64,000 nt of DNA from Paenibacillus sp. BJ-4 (GCF_020404765.1 NZ_JAIVEM010000045.1:1-64000), one strand, 5' to 3'; positions 1 through 11,645 are shown, counted from the first letter of the stretch. Notes: generated by a model not told the origin, from the sequence alone. Numbers and translations are program-made.

Positions 1-63
1 ACTTGCATGTATTAGGCACGCCGCCAGCGTTCGTCCTGAGCCAGGATCAAACTCTCCAATAAA
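1..63 (-). rRNA. 16S ribosomal RNA, 5' end only
   Basis: The reverse complement reads the universal bacterial 16S start (AGAGTTTGATCCTGGCTCAG), followed by the conserved GGACGAACGCTGGCGGCGTG stretch. The mature 5' end is placed near base 63 by analogy with Bacillus 16S (TTTATTGGAGAG). The rest of the gene lies beyond the left edge, so only the first 60 or so nucleotides are present. Transcription runs leftwards from the tandem promoters at 218-344. Confidence 0.97.
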
Positions 64-217
64 GACCAACCGAAGTTGGTTATAGAAAGAGCGATTAGCT
101 CATTTTTAATGCTAGCGATTCTTCTTTATAAAAGAAGAAATCTTTATTTTCATCATCCATTTGTTCAGTTTTCAAAGAACTTGTCTGTTCTCGTCTATTT
201 AACGAGCCAGGAATTAG

Positions 218-247
218 ATCATATCATGTTCGTCGCTTTCTTGTCAA
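218..247 (-). promoter_or_regulatory. rRNA operon promoter P2
   Basis: On the minus strand a perfect -35 TTGACA (242-247) and a -10 TATGAT (218-223) are separated by 18 bp. Downstream lies a typical Bacillales rrn leader with the phrase TTCTTTGAAAACTGAACA, associated with boxA-type antitermination, and then the 16S start. This is probably the main rrn promoter. Confidence 0.85.
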
Positions 248-315
248 ATCTTTTTTTGATTTTCTTTTCAGCAACCTTTGCTTTAAGGAAAGCTGCTCTC
301 AAAGCAACGTCTAAT

Positions 316-344
316 AATATAACATGATTAAAGCTATTAAGCAA
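316..344 (-). promoter_or_regulatory. rRNA operon promoter P1
   Basis: On the minus strand a -35 TTGCTT (339-344) and a -10 TATATT (316-321) are separated by 17 bp, about 100 bp upstream of P2. Tandem P1/P2 promoters are normal for Bacillales rRNA operons. Confidence 0.7.
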
Positions 345-399
345 GCATTTTTTAAAAATATTTTTTTAGTTTTATATACCTACCACTGAACAATGACTA

Positions 400-436
400 A
401 CAAAACAGCCACCCCGTCCTTAGACGGAGTGGCTGC
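400..436 (-). terminator. rho-independent terminator after ligA
   Basis: The minus strand forms a long GC-rich hairpin, CAGCCACTCCGTC / GACGGGGTGGCTG, followed by TTTTG. It ends the pcrB-pcrA-ligA transcript just upstream of the rRNA promoters. Confidence 0.88.
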
Positions 437-451
437 GCACATTACAAACTA

Positions 452-2506
<2,055 letters not shown>

Positions 2507-2554
2507 CTAGGCCATTCTGCCGCTGTGAGGCTCGAGATTTATTGATGTTAAAAT

Positions 2555-4879
2555 CTATTCTACTTTTGTGATAGGTGCAAAGCCAGCCAGCAGTCGTTTA
2601 ACCCCGACCGGAGCCGGGAAGGCGATCTGAAGCTCCATATCATTGCCCGTTCCTTTGACAGCCACAATGGTTCCCACTCCCCACTTGCCATGCTGTACCT
2701 TGTCTCCAGCAGCAAAAATAGAAGGCCCCCCTGTCGAAGCTGCCGGGGAAGGCTTGGGCGATGAAGATGTCGTTACAGTAACACGCGACGACGCGGAGGC
2801 AGTCGAACCACTACGACTCATCGAATCAAAGGAACGCTCTCCTCCAAAGTTACTACCACTACTTTTACCCAGTCCACGCCCGCCATAAGAGCCCCCTATA
2901 TTGCCTGAACGACGGTAGCGATCCTGTTTGATGATCGTATCCTCTTTTAACTCGTCCGGAATTTCTTCCAGAAAGCGCGACGGCGGATTAGCAGTGGTAC
3001 GACCAAACAGAGTACGCATTTGTGCGCATGTAAGGAACAGTTGCTCCTCTGCACGGGTAATGCCGACATACGCCAATCTGCGTTCTTCCTCAAGCTCTTC
3101 ATTATCCAGGAAAGCCCTGCTGTGAGGAAATACTCCCTCCTCCATACCGACAATAAATACAATTGGAAACTCCAAACCTTTTGCACTGTGCATGGTCATC
3201 AATACAACGGCATCACTTTGCTCGTCTTCATCGTCATTCATGGAATCGATATCTGCGATAAGAGCAAGGTCGGTCAGGAAGGAGACCAGCGATTTGTCCT
3301 CCGCACCTTTCTCAAACTCCATTGTTACCGACAGAAACTCATCAATATTTTCCAGACGTGAGCGTGATTCGAGGGTATTCTCGTTTTGCAGCTCCAGCCG
3401 GTACTGGGTGGTTTCCAGCATTTTTTCAGTTAACTCCGTGACCGACAGATAGTCCACCATCCGACTTAAACCTTCGATCATATCGTAAAACTCGACCAGC
3501 GCATTGCGGGTACGGCCAGCAAAGCCCAAATCATCTACCACTTGCAGCACGCGGAAGATCGAAACTCCACGCTCCGCTGCGGCTGCCTGCAATTTACCAA
3601 CCGTCGTATCTCCGATGCTTCGTTTTGGCACGTTAATGATTCTCATCAAGCTGATATCGTCGTCAGGATTGGAAAGCAGACGCAGATAGGCCAGCAAGTC
3701 CTTAATCTCTTTACGATCATAGAACTTGATCCCGCCAACGATCTGGTACGGTATGTCCGATTTGATCAAAATTTCCTCGACGACCCGAGACTGGGCATTG
3801 GTACGGTACAAAATGGCATGATGGCTATAGGTTTTGCCCGCTTTAATATTCTTATGAATTTCCGAGGCGATAAAGTAGCCCTCATCATGCTCCGAGTCAG
3901 CACGGTAAACTTTAATCTTGGCTCCGCCTTCTTTGTCGGTCCATAGTTTTTTCGGCTTGCGGCCTGTATTTTGCGCAATAACCTCATTCGCTGCGTTCAG
4001 TATGTTCGAGGTTGACCGATAGTTCTGCTCCAGCAAAATGGTACGCGCTTCCGGATAGTCCTCTTCAAAGTTCAAAATATTGCTGATATCCGCACCCCGC
4101 CATCGGTAGATGGATTGGTCACTGTCACCTACTACACAAATCCGATGATGCTTATCAGCCAGCATTTTGCATAGCATGTACTGCGCACGGTTGGTATCCT
4201 GGTATTCATCGACATGAATGTATTGAAATTTCTTTTGGTAAAAATCCAGCACTTCAGGCACTTCTTTAAAGAGCTGAATCGTTGCCATGATCAAATCATC
4301 AAAATCAAGAGAGTTGTTACTTTTGAGCCGTTGTTGGTACTTGGTATATACCTTCGCCACAATTCCCTCAAAATAATCGCCAATCTTGCGCTCATACATT
4401 TCAGGAGTGACCAGTTCATTTTTAGCCGTGCTCATCATAGATTGAACCGCTTTGGGTTCAAATTTTTTGGTATCTATATTCAGATCCTTCATGCAGCTCC
4501 GAATGACAGACAATTGATCCGTGGAATCCAAAATGCTGAAATTGGAGGTGAATCCGATCCGCTCAATATCCCGACGCAAAATACGCACACACATCGAGTG
4601 GAAAGTGGATACCCACACATCTCTTCCCTGCGGGCCAATCAGCTTGGATACGCGATCCTGCATCTCACGCGCGGCTTTGTTCGTAAAGGTAATCGCCAAA
4701 ATCCCCCATGGAGCCGTCTTGCGGGTCGCGATAAGGTAGGCTATTCGGTGCGTGAGCACCCTTGTCTTGCCACTGCCTGCGCCAGCCATAATCAGCAACG
4801 GACCATCTACCACCTCTACGGCCTGACGCTGAGGAGGATTTAGGCGGGCTACAGCCTCGTGTATATCTATTGATTGCAT
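2555..4879 (-). CDS. pcrA: ATP-dependent DNA helicase PcrA (UvrD family)
   Basis: A 3'-5' superfamily 1A helicase needed for repair, replication restart and rolling-circle plasmid replication. Visible motifs are Walker A GAGSGKT near residue 35, DEYQDT (motif II), [14 protein letters not shown] (motif III), [15 protein letters not shown] (motif V) and YVGITRAEE (motif VI). The 774-residue length is normal. A serine/glycine-rich linker (about 660-720) precedes a C-terminal Tudor-like segment ([13 protein letters not shown]), which in Bacillus PcrA contacts RNA polymerase. An AAAGGAG ribosome-binding site precedes the ATG. pcrB lies 42 bp upstream and ligA downstream, the conserved order in Bacillales. 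Confidence 0.97.
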   Translation of the reverse strand: MQSIDIHEAVARLNPPQRQAVEVVDGPLLIMAGAGSGKTRVLTHRIAYLIATRKTAPWGILAITFTNKAAREMQDRVSKLIGPQGRDVWVSTFHSMCVRILRRDIERIGFTSNFSILDSTDQLSVIRSCMKDLNIDTKKFEPKAVQSMMSTAKNELVTPEMYERKIGDYFEGIVAKVYTKYQQRLKSNNSLDFDDLIMATIQLFKEVPEVLDFYQKKFQYIHVDEYQDTNRAQYMLCKMLADKHHRICVVGDSDQSIYRWRGADISNILNFEEDYPEARTILLEQNYRSTSNILNAANEVIAQNTGRKPKKLWTDKEGGAKIKVYRADSEHDEGYFIASEIHKNIKAGKTYSHHAILYRTNAQSRVVEEILIKSDIPYQIVGGIKFYDRKEIKDLLAYLRLLSNPDDDISLMRIINVPKRSIGDTTVGKLQAAAAERGVSIFRVLQVVDDLGFAGRTRNALVEFYDMIEGLSRMVDYLSVTELTEKMLETTQYRLELQNENTLESRSRLENIDEFLSVTMEFEKGAEDKSLVSFLTDLALIADIDSMNDDEDEQSDAVVLMTMHSAKGLEFPIVFIVGMEEGVFPHSRAFLDNEELEEERRLAYVGITRAEEQLFLTCAQMRTLFGRTTANPPSRFLEEIPDELKEDTIIKQDRYRRSGNIGGSYGGRGLGKSSGSNFGGERSFDSMSRSGSTASASSRVTVTTSSSPKPSPAASTGGPSIFAAGDKVQHGKWGVGTIVAVKGTGNDMELQIAFPAPVGVKRLLAGFAPITKVE

Positions 4880-4921
4880 GCATGCATGCTCCTTTCTCCG
4901 AGCTTCGATAAAATAAACATT

Positions 4922-5632
4922 CTATACTTTCAATTTCACAGCCACCGTCTCTAGCGCTTTCGCCAAGTCACGGTAAATGATGTTCCCTACTATAATGGTG
5001 TCACAAACGGCAGCCGCTTGTAACGCGGTAGATTTATCCACGATACCTCCTCCGTATAGGACACGAGAGCGCTCTGTGCTGCGATGTATTTTTTGTACCA
5101 GCTCCATATCCCCAAAGGTACCGCTATATTCCACATAAACAATTGGCAGATGCATGAGCTTGTCAGCAATCTGCGCATAGGAGACAGCCGATGAAGCACT
5201 CAGCGAAGTATCGGCTCCGGTAAGTTTAGCGACCGTAGAATCAGCGTTCAAAACAATATATCCTTCTGTCACAAGCGAATCCCAAGGAATCATATAACCA
5301 AACTGCTCAATTGCACGCTGGTGCTGCCCTAAGATCCAATTACTGTCCATGGTATTCAGTACCATGGGAATCATATATAGATCAAACCCTGGCACGACAG
5401 CCTCCAGATCGGACACCTCAAGTACACATGGCACCTCATAACGCCGAACCCGTGACAGTAAATCCACCGTATTTTCATAAGTTATGCCCGAGGAACCTCC
5501 TACCATAATAGCGTCCGTACCAGACATACACACGGCATCCAGCGCCTTATCGTCCAGTTCCTTGTCAGGATCAAGCTTAAAAACATGTCTCCATGATTGA
5601 ATTGAATCTACCAACACACATTCCTCCAGCAT
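4922..5632 (-). CDS. pcrB: Heptaprenylglyceryl phosphate synthase PcrB
   Basis: A TIM-barrel prenyltransferase that joins a long polyprenyl diphosphate (heptaprenyl-PP in Bacillus) to sn-glycerol-1-phosphate, giving an archaeal-type ether lipid precursor at the membrane. The family signature is seen in GTDAIMVGGSSGIT near the N terminus and VLYGGGI followed by DTIIVGN near the C terminus (phosphate-binding loops). The 236-residue length fits. It sits directly upstream of pcrA as in other Bacillales and is probably the first gene of the operon. Confidence 0.95.
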   Translation of the reverse strand: MLEECVLVDSIQSWRHVFKLDPDKELDDKALDAVCMSGTDAIMVGGSSGITYENTVDLLSRVRRYEVPCVLEVSDLEAVVPGFDLYMIPMVLNTMDSNWILGQHQRAIEQFGYMIPWDSLVTEGYIVLNADSTVAKLTGADTSLSASSAVSYAQIADKLMHLPIVYVEYSGTFGDMELVQKIHRSTERSRVLYGGGIVDKSTALQAAAVCDTIIVGNIIYRDLAKALETVAVKLKV

Positions 5633-5757
5633 CCTTTGCTTTTGTCATGATCCGGACGAACCGAATTCGATATCCAAAAGCGTTCTATGCTAAGTCTATG
5701 ACAGTGCTCAGAAGGTGTCAATGTTCGTATTAGATGGGAACACTCCGTTCATGCATT

Positions 5758-6630
5758 TCAGGGCTGTAACACGTACAACCAACTGCGTTTACTTAGTTCT
5801 TTCTCCGTTAAAACATCAGTATAGAATCCACGTACACCCATCTGTTCGTACTCTGCGGCTGCCTTCAATTCATTAATGGTATTCACGTAGCATACTGCCC
5901 CCGCCTGACGCAAGCTTTCCACTAGAGGACCACTCACCCGATTTTCTGGTAAAGTCACTGCTGTTATATGGTTTCTTTGCACAAATCGAATGATCTGGTC
6001 GTCCGTATCTTCTGTGGCATAAAGCGTATAAATAATGGATGGATAGGGATAAATACTTCGTAGTGTTCGCAGCATTTCTTCATTGTAAATTTGAGGGACA
6101 ATACGAGATAGAAGGTTAGGATTTTTCTCCTGTGCCTGACGGGTCAGTTGCGCGAATAGCTGTTTTATTTGAGCAGGGTCCTGCTCCTTCGTATCCGTCA
6201 CGACATAGGCATCTGGATATAATTCCAATAAGTCCAATACATCCCTCCAGTCCACCGGGGAATAGGAGCCGTGTATGGGGGTGTTCTTGAATTGCTCGTA
6301 GCTCCAAGGCTTTCCCCCTTGCTCTGTAGCAACTACGTGCTCCTGCTGCAATTGCTCTGTAAAAGATTCTGTCCATTCATGGCGCGCCACCAAATGCCCA
6401 TCCGAAGTAAACATCAGATCGATCTCAAATACGCGGCTGCCTTTTTTATAATTTTCCACAAATGCTTCACGCGCATTGGTATAAGCCAAACCATCGACGG
6501 CTCCCATGGCATGAGAAATCACACGGTGAGTGGTAAAGCCGGCATGTTCCTCTGTAGATTTTCCTTTGTAAGCCAATAAAAACGCGCCAATCAACATTAA
6601 AAGAATGACCGCAGCAATCAGTCGTTTCAT
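5758..6630 (-). CDS. Membrane-anchored glycerophosphodiester phosphodiesterase
   Basis: Hydrolyses glycerophosphodiesters from lipid or teichoic acid turnover to glycerol-3-phosphate and an alcohol. Residues 4-22 form one hydrophobic N-terminal segment that should anchor or export the protein. The GDPD fold begins with HRVISHAMG, then FEIDLMFTSDGHLVARHE, which carries the metal-binding E-x-D and catalytic histidine, and continues with the TIM-barrel strands VVTDTKE and VTLPENRVSG. The canonical GDPD start is HRG; here it reads SHAMG, a slight deviation. It is separated from pcrB by 125 bp and may have its own promoter. The substrate cannot be told from sequence. Confidence 0.85.
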   Translation of the reverse strand: MKRLIAAVILLMLIGAFLLAYKGKSTEEHAGFTTHRVISHAMGAVDGLAYTNAREAFVENYKKGSRVFEIDLMFTSDGHLVARHEWTESFTEQLQQEHVVATEQGGKPWSYEQFKNTPIHGSYSPVDWRDVLDLLELYPDAYVVTDTKEQDPAQIKQLFAQLTRQAQEKNPNLLSRIVPQIYNEEMLRTLRSIYPYPSIIYTLYATEDTDDQIIRFVQRNHITAVTLPENRVSGPLVESLRQAGAVCYVNTINELKAAAEYEQMGVRGFYTDVLTEKELSKRSWLYVLQP

Positions 6631-6696
6631 AGGGTGTCACATCCTTTTCGTACAGGTCAATACCCTGCATACACCTACTCAAAACAATTTCCAGAC

Positions 6697-6728
6697 ACAA
6701 AAACACCCTCCGGCTGAACCGAAGGGTG
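6697..6728 (-). terminator. rho-independent terminator
   Basis: The minus strand folds CACCCTTCGG / CCGGAGGGTG followed by TTTTTG. It lies just after the stop of the sugar-phosphate transferase gene and ends that transcript. Confidence 0.85.
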
Positions 6729-6736
6729 ACTCTGGA

Positions 6737-8137
6737 TTAATACGCGTTTTTGAAGCCGTTGCGAATCGTGCGGAAAATAATTTTAATATCGAATAAGAGC
6801 GACCAATTCTCAATGTAGAAAATGTCATGCTTGATCCGTTCCTCAATGGACGTATCCCCACGCAACCCATTGCTCTGTGCCCAGCCTGTAATTCCAGGAC
6901 GAACATGATGCTTTACCATATATTTTGGAATTTCCTCACGGAACTGATCCACATAATACGGTCGTTCCGGACGGGGACCAACGACACTCATATCTCCCAA
7001 CAACACGTTGAAAAACTGTGGCAGCTCGTCGAGGCTCGTTTTTCGAATGAAGGAACCAAAACGCGTGCGCCGTGGATCATTAGCAGTCGTCCACCCTGTA
7101 TCTTCAGTCCCAAGCGGCAGCACCTTCATGGAGCGGAATTTGTACATTCGGAAGGTACGACGATTCAAACCTACGCGCTCCTGCTTAAAAATGATGGGAC
7201 CTCTTGATGTGACCTTCACACCAATCGCCACTGCCAGCATAATCGGAGAGGTCAGAACAATAGCGAATAAAGAGAATAAAATATCGAACAGACGCTTAAA
7301 TAATCGGTTCCCCGCCACATCCAGCGGAATATCCCGTACATTGATCATTGGCATGCCTGCAAAGTTATCAAAATAAGGCCGAGCAGGCAAATAGTCGAAA
7401 AAGTCGGGAATAATCAGTGTGCGTACCCCGGCCTTTTCACACATGTTGATAATTTTAGGGTACTTATCATGGGCATCCAGCGGTAGAGCCAGAATAACCT
7501 CGTCAATCATCAGGTGCGACAGCGTTGCCTCCAATTGATTTAATCCGCCAAGAATCGGGCGAAAATGCGCTTCTTCCTCTTCACTCCAGTGACGTTTATC
7601 ATCCAGAAATCCCACCACTTCATATCCCAAATCAGGATACTGTCCAAGATTATGATAAAACCGTTGGCCCAGAGAGCCTGCCCCGAGAATGAGCATGAAT
7701 TGCTTATTGTACCCTTTTTGACGGAGCACTTTAAGAATCTGCTTCAAAAAATATCGATAAAACAAAATCAGCAGCACATTTCCAACCATATAGATCGCTA
7801 GATAGGAACGCGAAATATCGATTTGCTTTACGAAAAACATGACACTCAGTAATACAAACAGACCAACAATGTGGATCTGGGTGACGCGAAATACGTCGTC
7901 TGCAAATCGCTTTTTGCGTTTGGGCGAATAGAGCGAGAACAACATACCCAGCACCACGGCAATCAGACCGTAGATTAAACTCCAGCCTCCATATACTTGA
8001 ATAGGAAGCGGCTCTTGATAGGTAATCCATTCACTTTCAAACTTAAAGAACCAAGCAATCAAGAAAGATAACTGAATGACAGAGAAATCCGCCACAATAT
8101 ACAATTGGGTTAAAAAACGTTGATTTCTGCGTATCAT
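6737..8137 (-). CDS. Undecaprenyl-phosphate sugar-1-phosphate transferase (glycan-initiating)
   Basis: Starts glycan assembly by moving a sugar-1-phosphate from a nucleotide sugar to undecaprenyl phosphate on the inner leaflet. The 466-residue chain has four or five N-terminal membrane helices (about 10-125), a central nucleotide-binding-like segment (LILGAGSLGQRFYHN ... GFLDD, about 148-180), one more membrane segment (about 285-310), and the C-terminal bacterial sugar transferase domain with KFRSM, DELPQFFNV and SVVGPRPERP. The architecture is that of WbaP/WsaP/WsfP-type enzymes; the sugar (Gal or Glc) is not determinable. Its start overlaps the stop of the upstream glycosyltransferase by 4 bp, so the two are translationally coupled. 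Confidence 0.93.
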   Translation of the reverse strand: MIRRNQRFLTQLYIVADFSVIQLSFLIAWFFKFESEWITYQEPLPIQVYGGWSLIYGLIAVVLGMLFSLYSPKRKKRFADDVFRVTQIHIVGLFVLLSVMFFVKQIDISRSYLAIYMVGNVLLILFYRYFLKQILKVLRQKGYNKQFMLILGAGSLGQRFYHNLGQYPDLGYEVVGFLDDKRHWSEEEEAHFRPILGGLNQLEATLSHLMIDEVILALPLDAHDKYPKIINMCEKAGVRTLIIPDFFDYLPARPYFDNFAGMPMINVRDIPLDVAGNRLFKRLFDILFSLFAIVLTSPIMLAVAIGVKVTSRGPIIFKQERVGLNRRTFRMYKFRSMKVLPLGTEDTGWTTANDPRRTRFGSFIRKTSLDELPQFFNVLLGDMSVVGPRPERPYYVDQFREEIPKYMVKHHVRPGITGWAQSNGLRGDTSIEERIKHDIFYIENWSLLFDIKIIFRTIRNGFKNAY

Positions 8138-9042
8138 GCTTTCACCTCAGTACGAGATTGTTCGCCGCTGTCCGGTTTGGCCGGTGCAGACAGTTTATTT
8201 TTCAAAAAGGCTATTCCAAATTTCACCGTAATCCCCGCGTAGACAGCCATGTTGGTGATCCAGCTGTACTGCTGTTTGTAATGCTTGCGGTGAAATACCC
8301 ACATAGCTCTATGAAACTCATAAATAATTTTCAAAGGACGACGGCGAGCACTTCCCCCTTTGATATGAACAATATATGTGCGCGGGTAGTAGTAAATGCC
8401 CCACCCTGCTTGCTTAATCCGGTAACACCAGTCAATGTCCTCACCATACATAAAAAAGGTTTCGTCCAAACCGCCAACCTGCTCAATAGTCTCGCGACGC
8501 ACCAGCATAAAAGCTCCAACCAGTACATCTACAGGGTACTCATTATCCGGGCTTAGATGCCCAAGCTGGTATTGGTTGTACTTCGGATTATCTGGGTAAC
8601 GCTTCGACCAGCCGAAAGCGTAGTAAAAAGACGCAGACGGTGTTGGAAACCCACGTTTACATGCCTTGTCTAGTGAACCATCTGGCAAGATGACCTTGCA
8701 GCCCGCAGCTCCGATGTCCGGGTGCGTATCCATAAACTGAATCATCGTATCCAGTGTGTCCGGCTGCACCAGCGTATCGGAATTCAAAAGCAATACATAG
8801 CGTCCGCTGGCCACTTCTATTCCCTGATTGTTTGCCTTGGCAAAACCTGTATTATCCTCATTAGCTATCAACATGATCTCCGGGTATGCAGCACGGATAG
8901 CCTCAACAGACCCGTCACTGGAATGATTGTCGATGACAATCACTTCATATCGATATTGCGTTTTTGACGCATACACCGACTGCAAACAATCCAGCGTCAA
9001 ACGGCATGTATTATAGTTGACGACCAGTATGCTTACATCCAT
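8134..9042 (-). CDS. Family 2 glycosyltransferase, probable rhamnosyltransferase
   Basis: A cytoplasmic GT-A fold enzyme of 302 residues. It opens with VSILVVNYNT, has VIVIDNHSSDGS (nucleotide binding), LLLNSDTLV (DxD-type metal site, about residue 92) and FMYGEDIDWCYR (catalytic ED motif). The closest recognisable type is WbbL/RfbF-like rhamnosyltransferase, which fits the rfb genes in this locus, but the donor sugar is an inference. It is coupled to the initiating transferase downstream. The two form a separate unit from the rest of the locus, cut off by the toxin module and terminator at 9.2-9.7 kb. Confidence 0.88.
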   Translation of the reverse strand: MDVSILVVNYNTCRLTLDCLQSVYASKTQYRYEVIVIDNHSSDGSVEAIRAAYPEIMLIANEDNTGFAKANNQGIEVASGRYVLLLNSDTLVQPDTLDTMIQFMDTHPDIGAAGCKVILPDGSLDKACKRGFPTPSASFYYAFGWSKRYPDNPKYNQYQLGHLSPDNEYPVDVLVGAFMLVRRETIEQVGGLDETFFMYGEDIDWCYRIKQAGWGIYYYPRTYIVHIKGGSARRRPLKIIYEFHRAMWVFHRKHYKQQYSWITNMAVYAGITVKFGIAFLKNKLSAPAKPDSGEQSRTEVKA

Positions 9043-9151
9043 ATTTAAAACGCTCCTGACAAATTCAGTAATCTATTCTACTATCGACTATTATAGCATA
9101 CCCCGCAGACCACGGGGCGCAAAAAAGCACATAACTTGTAACCTTACACAG

Positions 9152-9300
9152 TTGAGGTCTAAAAATCATCGTGGTAAGATATACATGGAAAAAGGGCTGG
9201 TGCCAGCCAGCCCCTGCGCAACCGACGCTCCCAAGAGCGGGCGGTTTTGGAACAATCAGGCCGAAAATAGACCCTTCCTTGCGGGGGCGGTCTATTTTCG
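9152..9300 (+). ncRNA. Probable antisense antitoxin RNA of a type I toxin-antitoxin module
   Basis: A plus-strand promoter, TTGAGG (9152-9157), 17-bp spacer, TAAGAT (9175-9180), predicts a start near 9187. A hairpin formed by the inverted repeat 9262-9273 / 9289-9300 (CGAAAATAGACC / GGTCTATTTTCG), followed by a T-rich run, could end the transcript. The resulting RNA of about 110 nt would be complementary to the 3' end of the toxin mRNA, including its terminator. This is the arrangement of TxpA/RatA-like modules. The RNA itself is inferred; the promoter and hairpin are seen. Confidence 0.6.
9189..9213 (-). terminator. terminator of the holin-like toxin mRNA
   Basis: The minus strand reads GGGCTGG, loop CTGGCA, CCAGCCC, then TTTTT. 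It lies about 80 bp after the toxin stop codon and inside the region covered by the proposed antisense RNA. Confidence 0.8.
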
Positions 9301-9375
9301 TTTGTTAAACTCTAACAGTGTGACGATTAACGCCCCGAACGTCAGCATTAAACTGAGCGCCTCAAACACTGTCAC
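9292..9375 (-). CDS. Holin-like type I toxin (27 residues)
   Basis: A small hydrophobic peptide, VTVFEALSLMLTFGALIVTL followed by LEFNKRK. It is one transmembrane helix with a basic tail, matching the putative holin-like toxin family (Hol_Tox) of Bacillales. It starts at GTG with a very strong GAGGAGGGGGG ribosome-binding site; the second GTG two codons later is an alternative. A -10 TATAAT lies at 9445-9450 on the minus strand with only a weak -35. Such peptides depolarise the membrane when the antisense RNA is lost. The gene is too short for usual ORF callers. Confidence 0.85.
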   Translation of the reverse strand: MTVFEALSLMLTFGALIVTLLEFNKRK

Positions 9376-9444
9376 AGGCTTCACCCCCCTCCTCGGGAGA
9401 GTTAGCCGACCGCCCTTGCCAGCCTATATCGGTTGCGCCTCTCA

Positions 9445-9697
9445 ATTATACTATATTTTTCCATAAAGGAACATGCATTCGATGGTATTTTATCTAGTAT
9501 TCATTTGCACCTTTGACTATTTGACGCTTATATATGGAAAAAAGTTTCAATATTTTTTCTTTCCATACCTCTATAACTTCCCCAACAAGAAAACCAACTT
9601 ATAAATCCAGTTGTCTAACCGCGACTGTCTATAGAAGGGGGACTGCCAAATGTATTTCAGCCGAAGAAATAATCCCTTTATGTCTCTACATAATAAA
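9445..9697. other. Intergenic spacer between toxin promoter and rfbD terminator
   Basis: About 250 bp without a convincing gene on either strand. It holds the toxin promoter at its left end and is otherwise AT-rich filler up to the rfbD terminator. Confidence 0.6.
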
Positions 9698-9725
9698 ATC
9701 TCCCAATCATAACATGATGGGAGAT
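9690..9725 (-). terminator. rho-independent terminator after rfbD
   Basis: The minus strand folds ATCTCCCATCAT / ATGATTGGGAGAT followed by TTTATT. It ends the long minus-strand glycan operon. Confidence 0.85.
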
Positions 9726-9748
9726 CGCTGCAGATATATAGTCTACCT

Positions 9749-10624
9749 CTATTTACTGGAACTTTCCAGATACTCTTTTAAAAAATCCTGCAATCCTTCA
9801 CGCCAATCGCGTAAATCATTCAACCCATTGGTTCGGATCGCAATATGCTCCATAACCGAATTACACGGACGTGCTGCGGGCCTAGGGAATTGTTCCGTAC
9901 TACATGGGTCCAGTTTCGCTGTCATCTTAGCACCTAATAGTTCTGCCGCATCCTGAAAAATCGCTTGCGTAAACTCGTACCAGGTGCAAGTACCGCTGTT
10001 GGACGCGTGATATACGCCATACTTCTCGGTTTGAACCAATTCCGCTAAAAAACGAGCCAAATCCACCGTATAGGTAGGCGAGCCCTTCTGATCGTTTACG
10101 ACCTGAAGGTGCGGCTTTTCCTGTCCAAGCTTCAGCATCGTTTTCACAAAATTGTTCCCGTGCAATCCATATACCCAAGAAGTACGAACAATAAAATATC
10201 TGGAGGAAAGTGTTTGGGCCAGTATCTCCCCGGCCCGCTTAGACTTTCCGTAAATACTCTGCGGATTTGTATTGTCATACTCATGATAGGGCTGCTCCGC
10301 TATTCCATCGAACACGTAATCCGTGCTGATATAAACCAGCTTGGCTCCAACCTTTTCCACAGCCAGTGCCACATTACGTGTGCCTGCAGCGTTGACTTGA
10401 TAAGCCCCGTCTACATCGGTCTCCGCAGCATCCACAGCCGTATACGCTGCACAGTGGATTACTGCATCAGGTTGATATTGCCCTACAATATTCACAGTCT
10501 GCTGCAAATCCGTGATATCCAATTGTTCCCGATCGTAACCAAGGACATCATGCCCTTGCTCCTGAAAAACCTTTACTACATCTTTGCCAAGTTGACCGGA
10601 TGCTCCAGTAACCAGTACCTTCAT
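9749..10624 (-). CDS. rfbD: dTDP-4-dehydrorhamnose reductase
   Basis: Last step of dTDP-L-rhamnose synthesis, reducing dTDP-4-keto-L-rhamnose with NAD(P)H. It is a Rossmann-fold SDR: VLVTGASGQLGKDV at the N terminus, the YISTDYVFDG segment and the YGKSKRAGE catalytic YxxxK. The real start is the ATG at 10624, one base after the rfbB stop; a longer frame to 10783 only overlaps rfbB. At 291 residues it fits the family. It is the last gene of the rfbA-C-B-D block. Confidence 0.95.
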   Translation of the reverse strand: MKVLVTGASGQLGKDVVKVFQEQGHDVLGYDREQLDITDLQQTVNIVGQYQPDAVIHCAAYTAVDAAETDVDGAYQVNAAGTRNVALAVEKVGAKLVYISTDYVFDGIAEQPYHEYDNTNPQSIYGKSKRAGEILAQTLSSRYFIVRTSWVYGLHGNNFVKTMLKLGQEKPHLQVVNDQKGSPTYTVDLARFLAELVQTEKYGVYHASNSGTCTWYEFTQAIFQDAAELLGAKMTAKLDPCSTEQFPRPAARPCNSVMEHIAIRTNGLNDLRDWREGLQDFLKEYLESSSK

Positions 10625-10625
10625 C

Positions 10626-11645
10626 TTACGCATCCCCCAAGCGGGAACCGTACTGCTTTGCATAATATTGCTGATACTCGCCGGATTGAATGCGAGTCCA
10701 CCATTCTTTGTTGTCCAAGTACCAACGGATCGTTTCTTTAATGCCTGTTTCAAAAGAGTGCTTTGGCTTCCAGCCCAGCTCATTCATGGTCTTTGTTGGA
10801 TCAATGCCATAACGGCGGTCATGACCTGGACGATCCTGCACATACGAAATCAGAGATTCTGGCTTGCCCAGCTCCTCCAATACCGTTTTGACGATATGCA
10901 CATTTGTCCGCTCATTATTTCCACCGATATTGTATACTTCACCCAGTTTACCCTGATGAATGACCAGATCAATTGCGCTGCAATGATCCTCTACATACAA
11001 CCAATCACGGATGTTCAGGCCATCCCCGTATACAGGTAGCTGCTGATCACTCAACGCACGCGAGATCATCAGTGGAATCAGCTTTTCTGGAAACTGGTAC
11101 GGACCATAGTTATTGGAACAACGCGTGATATTCACAGGTAGACCAAAGGTTTCATGATATGCACGAACCAGCAGATCGCCACCTGCCTTGGAAGCAGAGT
11201 AAGGACTATTAGGCTGCAGCGGAGTTTCCTCCGTAAACAAACCTGTTTCACCCAGAGATCCGTACACCTCATCTGTCGATACCTGTACAAACTTGGTCAC
11301 ATTATGTTTCTTGGCTGCGTCCAACAGTACCTGTGTACCAAATACGTTTGTTTTCACAAACACTTCCGGCTCCAAAATACTCCGATCCACATGCGACTCT
11401 GCCGCAAAATTCACCACCACATCAATCCCCTGCTGCATCAACTGGTCAATCGCTTGCGCGTCAGTAATATCTGCTTTCACGAAGGTATGATTGGGATGAT
11501 TTTCGATGGATTTCAAATTTTCCAGATTACCTGCATACGTAAGCGCATCGATATTCACAATTTCGTAATCTGGATGCTGTTTTAACATATACAATACAAA
11601 GTTACTGCCAATAAATCCGGCACCGCCGGTGACAAGAAGTTTCAT
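10626..11645 (-). CDS. rfbB: dTDP-glucose 4,6-dehydratase
   Basis: Converts dTDP-glucose to dTDP-4-keto-6-deoxyglucose, the branch point for both dTDP-rhamnose and the dTDP-3-acetamido sugar predicted from the fdt-like genes upstream. Features are GGAGFIGSNF (NAD binding), AESHVDRSI, STDEVYGSLGE and YSASKAGGD (YxxxK). The length, 339 residues, is normal. An AGGAGG ribosome-binding site precedes the ATG. Confidence 0.97.
   Translation of the reverse strand: MKLLVTGGAGFIGSNFVLYMLKQHPDYEIVNIDALTYAGNLENLKSIENHPNHTFVKADITDAQAIDQLMQQGIDVVVNFAAESHVDRSILEPEVFVKTNVFGTQVLLDAAKKHNVTKFVQVSTDEVYGSLGETGLFTEETPLQPNSPYSASKAGGDLLVRAYHETFGLPVNITRCSNNYGPYQFPEKLIPLMISRALSDQQLPVYGDGLNIRDWLYVEDHCSAIDLVIHQGKLGEVYNIGGNNERTNVHIVKTVLEELGKPESLISYVQDRPGHDRRYGIDPTKTMNELGWKPKHSFETGIKETIRWYLDNKEWWTRIQSGEYQQYYAKQYGSRLGDA

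Noticed and set aside
9017-9466. A 149-codon plus-strand frame across the toxin region.
   Set aside because: It runs through the toxin gene, two hairpins and the antisense promoter; no start site is supported.
10625-10783. A 53-codon N-terminal extension of rfbD.
   Set aside because: It overlaps rfbB entirely; the conserved fold starts at ATG 10624.
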